Assembly (NCBI RefSeq): GCF_008364795.1
Contig: NZ_VTTM01000001.1
Coordinates: 124,001 to 188,000, forward strand
DNA from: Azospirillum oryzae
Lineage (GTDB): Bacteria > Pseudomonadota > Alphaproteobacteria > Azospirillales > Azospirillaceae
Length of the DNA: 64,000 nucleotides
Direction of reading: 5' to 3'
The notes below the pieces were generated by a model. That model made no database searches. It saw nothing but the letters and a program-made list of their open reading frames with translations, and had not been told where the DNA came from. Of this stretch, positions 52,215-61,006 are shown in pieces; positions within the stretch are counted from its first letter, which is position 1; every line of letters starts with the position of its first letter. Made by a program: the position numbers and the translations under genes.

Positions 52215-52564
52215 CGGTGTCTTTCCCTACCAGTCAGTCGCTTGCCGACGTCATTCTTCGGTCGGCAGGCCTGATATGGGACCAAAAATGAATGCGGCCA
52301 TACGGAAACATTCTCCAGAAACAGAGGAATATTCATGGCAGCCATGCCGATTTCTTTTACTCCACCCCAATCCTCGCGAAAACCTACATCAAGGTATTAC
52401 GCCACTATTAATTACTTGTAATATTCAGCGCCGACGAAGGGCTCTTCGCAGGACGGCGGATTTCAAGGCTGTTGTGCCAAATGCCCGAATTAACCTTTCG
52501 GTGGGAATTGCGTGCTGCAATCGCCATCGGTTTCGTTTCAGCCTGTGGTTTTCTGGAGGACGCC
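52215..52564. other. AT-rich divergent promoter region
   Basis: A 350-bp gap with base composition far more AT-rich than its neighbours, especially 52300-52480. I note the palindrome ATTAC-tt-GTAAT (52411-52422). The region lies between the patatin gene (minus) and the small lipoprotein (plus), so it should carry both promoters. A frame open through part of it (from 52472) is only an upstream extension of the lipoprotein frame. Confidence 0.5.
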
Positions 52565-52756
52565 ATGTCCCGCCGCCCCGCTTCCCGCCGCCTTCTCCCG
52601 CTCGCCGCCCTGTTGCTGCTGGGCGCTTCGCTGAGCGGCTGCGGTGCCGTCACCGGCGTGGCCAGCGGTGCGGCCAGCATCGCCGGCACCGCCGTGGATG
52701 TCGTCGGCACCGTGGCGGAAACCTCCGTCGACGTGGTGACGGCGCCGCTGCGGTAA
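52565..52756 (+). CDS. Small entericidin-like lipoprotein
   Basis: 63 aa. The signal peptide ends in LSGC (Cys at residue 26), followed by a Gly/Ala/Val-rich mature part of 38 residues with regular small hydrophobic residues (VASGAASIAGTAVDVVG). GGAGG lies five bases before ATG 52565. The composition is reminiscent of entericidin-type or other tiny lipoproteins, but I cannot name the family. It ends 7 bp before the DNA ligase stop on the other strand. Confidence 0.7.
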   Translation: MSRRPASRRLLPLAALLLLGASLSGCGAVTGVASGAASIAGTAVDVVGTVAETSVDVVTAPLR

Positions 52757-52763
52757 GCGGTTC

Positions 52764-54353
52764 CTACCCCACCACCATCGCCGCCAGCGTCTCCAGCCGG
52801 TCGGCCTCAGGCGCCGGCTTGTCCCAGCGGATGCGGTGGATGCGGGGGAAGCGCATGGCCAGCCCGCTCTTGTGCCGGGTCGATGGGTGCACGCTGTCGA
52901 AGGCGACTTCCAGCACCAGCCCGGCTTCCACCTCGCGCACCGGGCCATAGCGGCGGGTGGTGTGGTTGCGCACCCAGCGGTCCAGCTCGATCAGCTCGGC
53001 ATCGGTGAAACCGGAATAGGCCTTGCCGACCGGCACCAGCTCCTCGCCGCGCCAGACGCCGAAGGTGTAGTCGGAATAATAGCTCGACCGCTTCCCGTGG
53101 CCGCGCTGGGCGTACATCATCACGGTGTCGAGCGTCAGCGCCCCGCGCTTCCACTTGAACCACGGCCCCTTGGGCCGCCCGGCCAGATAGGCGCTGTCAC
53201 GCCGTTTCAGCATCAGCCCCTCGATGCCGTTCTCCCGCGCGCCTTCCCGCAACGCCACCAGCTCGTCCCAGGCCGTGAAGGGCACCATCGGCGACAAATC
53301 CATCCGCCGTGGCTGCACCGCCTCGAACCAGCGTTCCAGCCGGGCGCGCCGCTCGACGAAGGACAGGCCGCGCAGATCCTCCTCGCCGTCGAACAGGATG
53401 TCGTAGAGCCGCACCCAGGCCGGCCCGTCGCGCAGCATCTGCGCGGTCACCGTCTTGCGGTTCAGCCGCTGCTGCAGGTCGTTGAACGGCGCCACCACGC
53501 CGTCGCGCGCCACCAGCAGTTCGCCGTCCAGCACGGCGTCGAAGCTCATGTGATCGACGATGTCCGGAAAGGCGCCCGACACGTCGTCGCCGGTGCGGCT
53601 GTAGAGCCGCCGCTCCCCGCCGCGCGCCACCATCTGCACGCGGATGCCGTCCCATTTCCACTCGGCGGCATAGGCGGCGGGGTCGAGCACGGCGCGGTCC
53701 TCCTCCTCCAGCGGGTGGGACAGCATCATCGGGCGGAACCCGGCGCCGGAGCCGGTGGCCGGCTGCTCCGCCCGCCCCTCCAGCCAGGCGAACAGCTCAC
53801 GATAGGGGGCGGTCAGCCCATGCCAGACCTCCTCCACGTCATCGACGCTGACCTCCGGCCGGGCCGCCCTGCCCCACTCCGCCAGCGCCGTCTTGGCGAG
53901 CCGGGCCGAGACGCCGATGCGCAGCGCCCCGGTGATGAGCTTCAGCAGGGCGAACCGCCCCGACGAGTCGAGCGTGTCGAGCCAGCCCTCCACCAGCCCG
54001 ATCACCTGCCCGCGCCTGGCGGCCCGCAGCCCCTCCACCACCTCGTCCAGGCTGGGCGGCAAGCTGTTCGCTCTTTCGGGCCGCTCCGGCCAGATCAGCG
54101 CCACCGTCTCCGCCAGATCGCCGACATAGTCGTAGGACAGCGCCAGCAATTGTGGATCGACCCTGGTCGCCGCCAGTTCGCGGATCGCCGCCGGCTTGGC
54201 CTCGCGGAAGCTCAGGGCCCCGGTCAGCGCAGCCAGCGCCCAGCCGCGCTCGGGGTCCGGCGCGGTGGCGAAATGCTCGACCAGCAGGCGGATCTTGCCG
54301 TTGCGCGACGGCATGAAGACCAGCGCGTCGATCAGCGCGGCAAAGCGGTTCAC
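52764..54353 (-). CDS. ATP-dependent DNA ligase (LigB/C-type, Lhr-associated)
   Basis: 529 aa, DNA-binding N-terminal domain (about 1-190), adenylation domain with the active Lys in EWKWDGIR near residue 230, LDGELLV, then an OB-fold C-terminal domain (FKWKRGALTLDTVMMYAQ). GTG 54353 overlaps the stop of the exonuclease gene by 4 bp (GTGA), giving coupled translation. In other bacteria this type forms a repair cluster with an exonuclease, an Lhr-type helicase and a phosphoesterase; only the exonuclease is here. The replicative NAD-dependent ligase is not in the window. Confidence 0.92.
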   Translation of the reverse strand: MNRFAALIDALVFMPSRNGKIRLLVEHFATAPDPERGWALAALTGALSFREAKPAAIRELAATRVDPQLLALSYDYVGDLAETVALIWPERPERANSLPPSLDEVVEGLRAARRGQVIGLVEGWLDTLDSSGRFALLKLITGALRIGVSARLAKTALAEWGRAARPEVSVDDVEEVWHGLTAPYRELFAWLEGRAEQPATGSGAGFRPMMLSHPLEEEDRAVLDPAAYAAEWKWDGIRVQMVARGGERRLYSRTGDDVSGAFPDIVDHMSFDAVLDGELLVARDGVVAPFNDLQQRLNRKTVTAQMLRDGPAWVRLYDILFDGEEDLRGLSFVERRARLERWFEAVQPRRMDLSPMVPFTAWDELVALREGARENGIEGLMLKRRDSAYLAGRPKGPWFKWKRGALTLDTVMMYAQRGHGKRSSYYSDYTFGVWRGEELVPVGKAYSGFTDAELIELDRWVRNHTTRRYGPVREVEAGLVLEVAFDSVHPSTRHKSGLAMRFPRIHRIRWDKPAPEADRLETLAAMVVG

Positions 54354-55441
54354 GACGCCTCCCCTTCCCCGGCCTTCTCCGGAATCCCTTCCGAATCCTC
54401 GTCCTCGAAGCCGATCAGCGCCAGCGCGCGGGCGCGGATGCCGCGGCTGGTGGCGTAATGGACCAGCGCCTCTTCCCGCCCATGGGTCACCCAGACCTCC
54501 GGCGCACCGACATCCTCCAACGTCTGGCACAGCTCGTCCCAGTCGGCATGGTCGGAGATGACCAGCGGCAGTTCCACCCCGCGCTGGCGTGCGCGCTGAC
54601 GCACCCGCATCCATCCCGACGCCACCGCCACCACCGGATCGGCCAGCCGCCGCGCCCAGCGGTCGGCCACCGCCGCCGGCGGGGCCAGCACCAGCGCCCC
54701 CTTCAAATCCTCCTTCGCCGCCACCGTCGCCGGCCGCAGCTCGCCCAACTCCACCCCCAGACTGCTGTAGAGCCGGCACAGCGGCTCCAGCGCGCCGTGC
54801 AGCCAGATCGGCCGGTCGTACCCCGCCGCCCGCAGCAAGGTGATCAGCCGCTGGCATTTGCCCAGCGCATAGACGCCGACCGCATGGCTGCGCTCCGGGA
54901 ACAGCGCCATCGAATGCAGCAGCTTTCCCACCTCCCCCAGGTCGGGCGGATGGCGGAACACCGGCAGGCCGAAGGTCGCCTCGGTGACGAAGACGTCGCA
55001 GGGCACCGGTTCGAACGGCGTACAGGTGCGGTCGAGGCGGCGCTTGTAGTCGCCCGACACCACGACACGCGACCCGGCATGCTCCAGCACCACCTGAGCG
55101 CTGCCCAGCACATGGCCGGCCGGCACCAGCCGCACCGCAACGTCGCCGATGCGCAAACTCTCGCCATACTCCAGCGCTTGCAGGCTTCCGCCCACCCCCT
55201 CGCCCATCCGCTGGCGCATGACGGCGAGCGTGCCGGGCGTCGCCAGCACATGGCGGTTGCCCGGCCTTGCGTGGTCGGAATGGCCGTGGGTGACGACCGC
55301 GCGCTCCACCGGGCGCACCGGGTCGATGTAGAAGCCTCCCGGCTCGACATACAGGCCCTCGGGCAGGACCTTGATCCATTTGTCGGGGTGCGGGCGGTCG
55401 GGATTGGACCCACCCTGATTGGATTGGTGTGCAGCGGACAT
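54350..55441 (-). CDS. Ligase-associated exonuclease, metallo-beta-lactamase fold
   Basis: 363 aa, metal-dependent nuclease of the beta-CASP type. VVTHGHSDHARPG holds the HxHxDH zinc site near residue 50. GHVLGSAQ, SGDYKR and the C-terminal ISDHADWDEL and VTHGREEAL supply the other metal ligands. Start ATG 55441. It is the first gene of the two-gene operon with the DNA ligase (4-bp overlap). A role in end processing before ligation is inferred from the pairing. Confidence 0.92.
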   Translation of the reverse strand: MSAAHQSNQGGSNPDRPHPDKWIKVLPEGLYVEPGGFYIDPVRPVERAVVTHGHSDHARPGNRHVLATPGTLAVMRQRMGEGVGGSLQALEYGESLRIGDVAVRLVPAGHVLGSAQVVLEHAGSRVVVSGDYKRRLDRTCTPFEPVPCDVFVTEATFGLPVFRHPPDLGEVGKLLHSMALFPERSHAVGVYALGKCQRLITLLRAAGYDRPIWLHGALEPLCRLYSSLGVELGELRPATVAAKEDLKGALVLAPPAAVADRWARRLADPVVAVASGWMRVRQRARQRGVELPLVISDHADWDELCQTLEDVGAPEVWVTHGREEALVHYATSRGIRARALALIGFEDEDSEGIPEKAGEGEAS

Positions 55442-55481
55442 GCGTCCTAATATAGGGCGTCCAACAGCGGAGACCCAGCGC

Positions 55482-56396
55482 ATGCACCCGATCCTGCTGC
55501 CGACCCCCGAGATTGCCGACGCGCTTGCCGCGAGCCGCCCGGTGGTGGCGCTGGAATCGACGGTGATCTCCCACGGCATGCCCTACCCGCAAAATCTGGA
55601 GACCGCCCGCGCGCTGGAGGCGGAGGTGCGGGCCGCCGGCGCCATTCCCGCCACAATCGCAGTGATGGACGGGCGCATCCGCGTCGGGCTGGACGACATG
55701 GCGCTGGAACGGCTGGCCACCGCCGGCCACAAGGCGCGCAAGCTGAGCCGCCGCGACCTGCCCATCGCCATCGCCACCGGCGGCATCGGCGCCACCACGG
55801 TGGCGGCGACGATGATCGGGGCGCGGCTGGCCGGGATATCGGTCTTCGCCACCGGCGGCATCGGCGGCGTCCATCGCGGGGCGGAGACCAGCTTCGACAT
55901 CTCCGCCGACCTCGACGAGCTGGCCCGCACGTCGGTTTGCGTGGTCTGCGCCGGCGCCAAGTCGATTCTCGACCTGCCCAAGACGCTGGAGGTGCTGGAA
56001 ACCCGCGGCGTCCCGGTCCTGGGCTTCGGCACGGAGGAATTTCCCGCCTTCTACAGCCGCCGCAGCGGCTTGCCCGTCGATCATCGCTGTGACAACGCAA
56101 TCGAGGTGGCAGACATCCTGCGGGCGAAATGGCAGCTTGGCCTGGAAGGCGGCGTGCTGCTCGCCAACCCGATCCCGCCCGCCGACGAGCTTGACGCCGA
56201 CGCGATGGAAGCCGCGGTCACCCAGGCGCTGGCCGACGCGGAAGCCAATGGAATCAAGGGGAAGGACATCACCCCCCATCTGCTGGCGGCGCTGGAGCGC
56301 ATCACCGGCGGGCGCAGCCTGACCGCCAACATCGCGCTGATCCGCAACAACGCGCGGGTCGCGGCAGGAGTCGCCGCCGCCCTTGCCGCCGCCTAA
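55482..56396 (+). CDS. psuG: Pseudouridine-5'-phosphate glycosidase
   Basis: 304 aa, splits pseudouridine 5'-phosphate to uracil and ribose 5-phosphate. ALESTVISHGMPYP at about residues 23-36 is the family signature; TGGIGGVHRGAE and GAKSILDLP hold the active-site residues. ATG 55482; the frame is open a little further upstream. It starts 40 bp from the exonuclease gene on the other strand. The partner kinase gene psuK is not adjacent. Confidence 0.96.
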   Translation: MHPILLPTPEIADALAASRPVVALESTVISHGMPYPQNLETARALEAEVRAAGAIPATIAVMDGRIRVGLDDMALERLATAGHKARKLSRRDLPIAIATGGIGATTVAATMIGARLAGISVFATGGIGGVHRGAETSFDISADLDELARTSVCVVCAGAKSILDLPKTLEVLETRGVPVLGFGTEEFPAFYSRRSGLPVDHRCDNAIEVADILRAKWQLGLEGGVLLANPIPPADELDADAMEAAVTQALADAEANGIKGKDITPHLLAALERITGGRSLTANIALIRNNARVAAGVAAALAAA

Positions 56397-56511
56397 AACC
56401 GAACGGATAGGACTACTTCCGGGGTGGTAAGGCTTTAGCCCCGGTACCGGCTTAAGACCCCGTTAACCGCCTGCGCGCAAATCTGTCGTCATCGAACGAG
56501 CGGAGGCTTCA

Positions 56512-56928
56512 ATGCGCGCACCCAGCAGCACCTCGACCCTGGTTTCCCGGATGATCGCGATGGCCGGCCAAGGCGACGAGGCATCGGGCGTTGCGGAGAT
56601 GAAGGAGCCGGCCCACGTCAAGCGCATCGTCTGGGCCTCCCAGGCGGCCAAGCTGCGCGTGTCGCTGTCGGCCCGCAGCATCCACGAGATCGAAGCCGCC
56701 GTCACCGCCGACCTGGACAGCATGGAACTGCCGGAAGTGTTCTTCACCTCCGTCGAGGTGGGCGGCCATGTGGTGACCTGCGACCTCGACGCCTCCGGCA
56801 CCGCCTCCATCTTCGGGCTGATCGAAGCCCACGAATATGACGACCTGGTGGAAGAGGCCGGCGACGACGCCCTGTTCGGTGTCGATTGGGACGGCGTCTA
56901 CATCACCCCGGCCCGCACGCGGCACTGA
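56512..56928 (+). CDS. Conserved-looking 138-aa protein of unknown function
   Basis: 138 aa, soluble, no signal or membrane segment. The central part has alternating hydrophobics (VTADLDSMELPEVFFTSVEV, GHVVTCDLDASGTASIFGLI), suggesting a small alpha/beta domain. The C-terminus is acidic then ends in TPARTRH. GAGCGGAGG shortly before ATG 56512 supports the start. It follows psuG by 115 bp and has a strong terminator after it. I do not recognise it. Confidence 0.7.
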   Translation: MRAPSSTSTLVSRMIAMAGQGDEASGVAEMKEPAHVKRIVWASQAAKLRVSLSARSIHEIEAAVTADLDSMELPEVFFTSVEVGGHVVTCDLDASGTASIFGLIEAHEYDDLVEEAGDDALFGVDWDGVYITPARTRH

Positions 56929-56963
56929 ACGCGACTCCTCCGGTCCCGTCAGTCCAGCCTCCG

Positions 56964-56996
56964 AAAACGCCCCGCAGCCCATTTGCGGGGCGTTTT
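56964..56996. terminator. Bidirectional rho-independent terminator
   Basis: AAAACGCCCCGCA (56964-56976) and TGCGGGGCGTTTT (56984-56996): 13-base perfect arms, seven-base loop. T-run on each strand. Ends the 138-aa gene and the sensor gene on the opposite strand. Confidence 0.93.
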
Positions 56997-57018
56997 GCGT
57001 CGGCGCCCTTTCCCCAGG

Positions 57019-60000
57019 TTATGAAACCGGAGACGGCGGCCGGGTCGCCGCGGCGGAGGGTATGCCGACCACCACATCGTCGCGGGCGACCGGCAGTCTG
57101 GCCCGCCGTTCCTCCCAGGCCGCCAGGAAGGCGTCGATGCGGTCGGCGGGCAGCGGCCGGCTGACGAAATAGCCCTGGATCAGGTCGCAGCCCATCAGCG
57201 ACAACGCCTCCCACTGGGCAAGCTCCTCCACCCCTTCGGCCACCACGCTGCGGCTCAGGTCGTGGGCGATGCGCGAGATGGACAACACCATGCTGCGCGC
57301 GTCGGGGCGGCGGTGGACGTCGTTGATGAAGGCCTTGTCCAGCTTCAGCGTGTTGATCGGCAGCGTGCGCAGATAGGTCAGCGACGAATAGCCGGTGCCG
57401 AAATCGTCCAGCGCGATGTGGACGCCGGCCTGCCGCAGCGCGTTCAGCTTGCCGATGGCGGCGTCGAGCGAGCCGATCATCTGCGACTCGGTGATCTCCA
57501 GCTCCAGCCGGTGCGGCGGCAATCCCGTGCGGGCCAGGATCTCCAGCACCCGCGGCACGAAATCATGCTGGGCCAGTTGGACCGCCGACATGTTGACGCT
57601 CATCGTCACGTCGCCGGCCCCGCGGCAGCCCAGCCCCACCGCCTCGATGCAGGCGGTCTCCAGCACCCACAGCCCGAGCGGGACGATCAGGCCCGAATCC
57701 TCGCACACCGGAATGAAGCGGTCCGGCGATACCGGCCCCAGTTCCGAGTCGGTCCAGCGGACGAGCGCCTCGAAGCCGCGGACCCGGCCGTCGGCCGTCG
57801 CGACCTGGGGCTGGTAATGCAGGGTGAAGGACTGGCGGTCGAAGGCCTGCCGGGCGCGGCTGAGCAGCTGCATGCGCTCCACCACGTTCAGGTTCATGTC
57901 GGCGGTGAAGGTGCAGACGCTTCCGCGCCCATTGTCCTTGGCCCGGTACATGGCGGTGTCGGCATTCTGCAGCAGATCGTCGAAACAGCGGCCGTCCCAG
58001 GGATAGCGGGCGATGCCGATGCTGCAGGAAACGTAGAAATTCTGCCCTTCGACCAGGAAGGGCGCGGCCAGCGCCTGCTCCATCCGCCGCGCCACCTCCA
58101 CCGGAGCGCAGGCATCGCCGCCCTGGACGACCACCACGAACTCGTCGCCGCCCAGCCGCGCGATGAACAGCCCCTCGCCGGCTCCCTTGCCGATGCGCTG
58201 GCCCATCATCGCCAGCAGCTCGTCGCCCGCCTTGTGGCCGAACCCGTCATTGATGAACTTGAAATTGTCCATGTCGAGGAACAGCAGCGCCAGCGACCCG
58301 GCCTGGCCGCAAGCCCTGTTGTCGGCGATCAGCCGGTCGACATGCCGTTCCAGCAGCAGCCGGTTGGGCAGGCCGGTCAGCGAATCATAATGGGCCAGAT
58401 GGTCCAGCCGCGCCTGTTGCTGCTTCTGGGCGGTGATGTCGGTGTAGGAGCCGCCCATCATCGTCGGATGCCCCTGCTCGTCGAACAGGGCCTTGCCGGT
58501 GGCGTACAGCCACAGGTAACGGCCGTCGCGGTGGCGGACGCGGTATTCCACCCGGTATTCCGGCAGCTCGCCGGACAGGTGGCGGCACAGTTCCTCCTCC
58601 GCATGCGCACGGTCGTCGGGGTGGACGCGGTCGAACCAGGCCGCCAGCGAATTGATGCTGAGGGAATCCACGCCCAGCAGTTCCTCGACCCGGCCGGACA
58701 GGACCCGGCGGTCCTTGACGATGTCCCATGTCCAGATGATGTCGCGCGACGCCTCGGCCACCAGCCGCATCCACCGCTCGCGCTCGCGCAGCGCCTCCTT
58801 GCTGGCGATCAGCTCCTCCACCTTGGCCTGCAGCTGCCGGCGCGAGTCGCTGAGCGCATCGTTGCTCACCCGCAGCGCCGCCTCGGCCATCCAGCGTTCG
58901 CGCAACGCGAAGGACAGCACCAGCACCATGCCGAACAGCAGCATCACCACGCCGCCGACCGTCACCACCAGCCAGCGGTAGGTCTCCATGAAGGAGAAGG
59001 GCTTGTTGATCAGCCGGTCGAGCGGCCCGAACCGCGTGACGTCGATGCCGTACCGCTCCGCCTGCCGGTAATCCACCGCACGGACGACCGAGCGGCGCCT
59101 CTCGACCGGCAGCTCGGCCACCGGCATGCCGTTGAGGAGCTTCGCCGTCAGCGCGCCCACCGCACGGGCATGCTCATAGGCGCTCTTCAGGCTGCCGCCC
59201 ACGATCCCATGGCCAAGCAGATAGTCCTCCAGCCCATAGATCGGGGCGCTGCTCGCCTTGCTCATCAGCGCCAGATACTGCTGCGGCGCCAGGACGGCCC
59301 CTTTGGCGTCGGTGGCGTAATTGCCCAGCAGAACGGCGCTGTCCGGCGGCAGCGACGACAGCTTCTCCTGCAGCCGGGCGAAGGGCATGTTTTCCAGGAT
59401 CTGCATATCCCGCACGGCCGGAAGAAGACCGGCCGCCATGGCCTCCCGGATTTCGTCGTCCAGCACGGTGCCCGACTCGGTGCCGTCGCGCACGACGAAC
59501 AGATGCCGCAGGGCCGGATTGGCCGCCAGCGCCATGTCGATGGTGCCGGCCACGTCCCTGGACTCCACCACGCCGGTGACCGCCGGATCTCCCGCCGTCA
59601 TCGCACGCGCCACGTCCACCTGCACCCCGTCATAAACCAGCGGAATCGGGCCGTAGACCTCCTGGCGCAGCTTGAGGCCGAGCTGCAGGGCGGCATCGTC
59701 GGTGGTGACGATGACATCGATCTGTCCACGGGGATGGCGAAGGGCGATCAGCGCCTGCAGCAGATCCACCCCGGCCCGGTCAGGAAAGCGCTTCCAGTCC
59801 AGATAGTAGCTGATCGCCACGGCATCGGGCGCCGAAGCGGCCAGCACCTCGGCTATGCCTGCGGCCTGCCGATCGGTCCACTCGTAGCCTTGGTGGTTGG
59901 AATGCAGGATCAGCACCGTCCGGTTCGGCGCCGTCGCCCGCCCGTCGGCGGACGGTGCCAGCGCCGCCAGCAGAAGCCCCAGCAGCAGGACACAGCCGTG

Positions 60001-60039
60001 CATCCACCTGATGGGACCTGTCGCAGGCCAACTGGTCAT
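57019..60039 (-). CDS. ABC-binding-protein-like sensor with PAS-GGDEF-EAL
   Basis: 1006 aa. Signal/first helix at about 12-32, then a periplasmic region of about 300 residues resembling the ABC substrate-binding (PF04392-like) fold (ILHSNHQGYEWTDRQAAGI, YGPIPLVYDGVQVD). TM near 360-385, PAS at about 416-533, GGDEF at about 560-725 with GGDEF near residue 630, and EAL from about 740 with EAL near 757. Both catalytic signatures are intact, so it may make and break c-di-GMP in response to a periplasmic ligand. ATG 60039 has AAGGG upstream. It is divergent from the catalase pseudogene. Confidence 0.92.
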   Translation of the reverse strand: MTSWPATGPIRWMHGCVLLLGLLLAALAPSADGRATAPNRTVLILHSNHQGYEWTDRQAAGIAEVLAASAPDAVAISYYLDWKRFPDRAGVDLLQALIALRHPRGQIDVIVTTDDAALQLGLKLRQEVYGPIPLVYDGVQVDVARAMTAGDPAVTGVVESRDVAGTIDMALAANPALRHLFVVRDGTESGTVLDDEIREAMAAGLLPAVRDMQILENMPFARLQEKLSSLPPDSAVLLGNYATDAKGAVLAPQQYLALMSKASSAPIYGLEDYLLGHGIVGGSLKSAYEHARAVGALTAKLLNGMPVAELPVERRRSVVRAVDYRQAERYGIDVTRFGPLDRLINKPFSFMETYRWLVVTVGGVVMLLFGMVLVLSFALRERWMAEAALRVSNDALSDSRRQLQAKVEELIASKEALRERERWMRLVAEASRDIIWTWDIVKDRRVLSGRVEELLGVDSLSINSLAAWFDRVHPDDRAHAEEELCRHLSGELPEYRVEYRVRHRDGRYLWLYATGKALFDEQGHPTMMGGSYTDITAQKQQQARLDHLAHYDSLTGLPNRLLLERHVDRLIADNRACGQAGSLALLFLDMDNFKFINDGFGHKAGDELLAMMGQRIGKGAGEGLFIARLGGDEFVVVVQGGDACAPVEVARRMEQALAAPFLVEGQNFYVSCSIGIARYPWDGRCFDDLLQNADTAMYRAKDNGRGSVCTFTADMNLNVVERMQLLSRARQAFDRQSFTLHYQPQVATADGRVRGFEALVRWTDSELGPVSPDRFIPVCEDSGLIVPLGLWVLETACIEAVGLGCRGAGDVTMSVNMSAVQLAQHDFVPRVLEILARTGLPPHRLELEITESQMIGSLDAAIGKLNALRQAGVHIALDDFGTGYSSLTYLRTLPINTLKLDKAFINDVHRRPDARSMVLSISRIAHDLSRSVVAEGVEELAQWEALSLMGCDLIQGYFVSRPLPADRIDAFLAAWEERRARLPVARDDVVVGIPSAAATRPPSPVS

Positions 60040-60407
60040 GGAGCACCCTTCGGTCGCCGATCCGGCCGGACTCTTCGAACTCCGCAAGGTGATCGAAGGG
60101 TTCCGACCCTCTCGCTTTGAAGGATAAGCAGGCAAGGCACCCCAGCGCCACAGACTTCTTATAAGGGATCCTCCAATCTTTTTGGTTAATTTCCATAGAA
60201 GATTGGAATTTTCCCAAGATACACCCGCATGGGTCGTGCTTGTTTATTTGCAAGTGCGTCCGCATTTTGCAGTGCGAATAGAAGAAGCGGAACCCATGCC
60301 TTGTTCGTAATCTACGCGGGCTCCGGCGGATCGTTGCGGAACGGACGACACAATCCGGCTGTTGTCCCGGCTGCACCCTGCCCCTGCCCCTATCCGGAGC
60401 CCCGCTC
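60040..60407. other. Intergenic region with an inverted repeat
   Basis: A 368-bp gap. Its central part (about 60160-60280) is AT-rich and contains CCAATCTT (60173-60180) and AAGATTGG (60199-60206), 8-bp arms with an 18-base spacer. The position, about 135-170 bp before the sensor gene start, fits an operator for it. I see no additional gene. Confidence 0.55.
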
Positions 60408-60870
60408 GTGTCCGCTGCCCCGCCCACTGCAAAGCCCCTGCCCTACGCGCCGTCGGTCGAAAATCCCGGTCCCGAAGAGGCCCGGATCTTCGGGGAACTG
60501 GCGGAGAGCTATCCGGCGATCCTGCGGCTGTCGACGACGCCGGGCGACGTCCTTCCCGACAGCGTGTCGACCCCGCGCGGTCTGTCGGTGAAGGTGCTGG
60601 GCGTGTCCGGCGACCGGATGCCGGGATCGGAGGACAAGGCCACGCAGGATTTCGTCATGGCCAACGCCCCCGTCTTCTCGGCCCCCGACGCCAAGCAGTT
60701 CCTGAAGAGGCCGAAGCTGTTGGCCGCCACCACCGACTGGGCGGAAACGGCGAAGAAGGTGCTGTCGGCAGGCCTGCGCGCTCGCCGACGACCGCTCCGC
60801 CGAATTCCGCATGGAACGCAACGGCTGCCCGATGCATGAACCGGCGGCGGGCTACCGGCTGCCGGGGTAA
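60408..60870 (+). pseudogene. Catalase-family protein remnant with internal deletion and frameshift
   Basis: The N-terminal part (from MSAAPPTAKP to about TDWAETAKKVLSA) looks like the start of the SrpA-like catalase-family proteins, with RIFGELAESYPAILRLSTTPG. At about 60770-60780 the sequence jumps to another frame and to what looks like the C-terminal end of the family (DDRSAEFRMERNGCPMHEP), ending at TAA 60868-60870. The roughly 200 central residues, including the heme-ligand Tyr region, are gone. The residual frame runs on as non-family sequence to 60839. It is a deletion product, not a functional enzyme. Confidence 0.8.
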
Positions 60871-60913
60871 GGCCGCACTCTCTGAGAGTTGGACTTCGTC
60901 GCGCACGTCTCTC

Positions 60914-61004
60914 GGCCGTCATTCCCGCGAAGGCGGGAATCCAGACCTTTCAAAGGCTTAAATGCGGAGTAGCCTGGATCCCTACCTTCGCGGGGATGAC
61001 GGCC
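60914..61004. repeat. Dispersed palindromic repeat (31-bp arms)
   Basis: The left arm 60914-60944 contains GTCATTCCCGCGAAGG and CGGGAATCCAG; the right arm 60974-61004 is close to its reverse complement (CTGGATCCC to GGGATGACGGCC). This motif is one of the most common intergenic palindromes of Proteobacteria. It fills the space between the catalase remnant and the IalB-like gene stop. Confidence 0.88.
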
Positions 61005-61006
61005 AA

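Noticed and set aside
54354-56279. Extension of the ligase frame upstream of GTG 54353
   Set aside because: The 1171-codon frame continues through the exonuclease and psuG loci in non-coding register. The ligase proper begins at GTG 54353 with a 4-bp overlap.
60362-60961. Plus-strand frame read as a 199-aa protein
   Set aside because: It contains only the C-terminal fragment of the catalase remnant; the rest is out-of-frame sequence.
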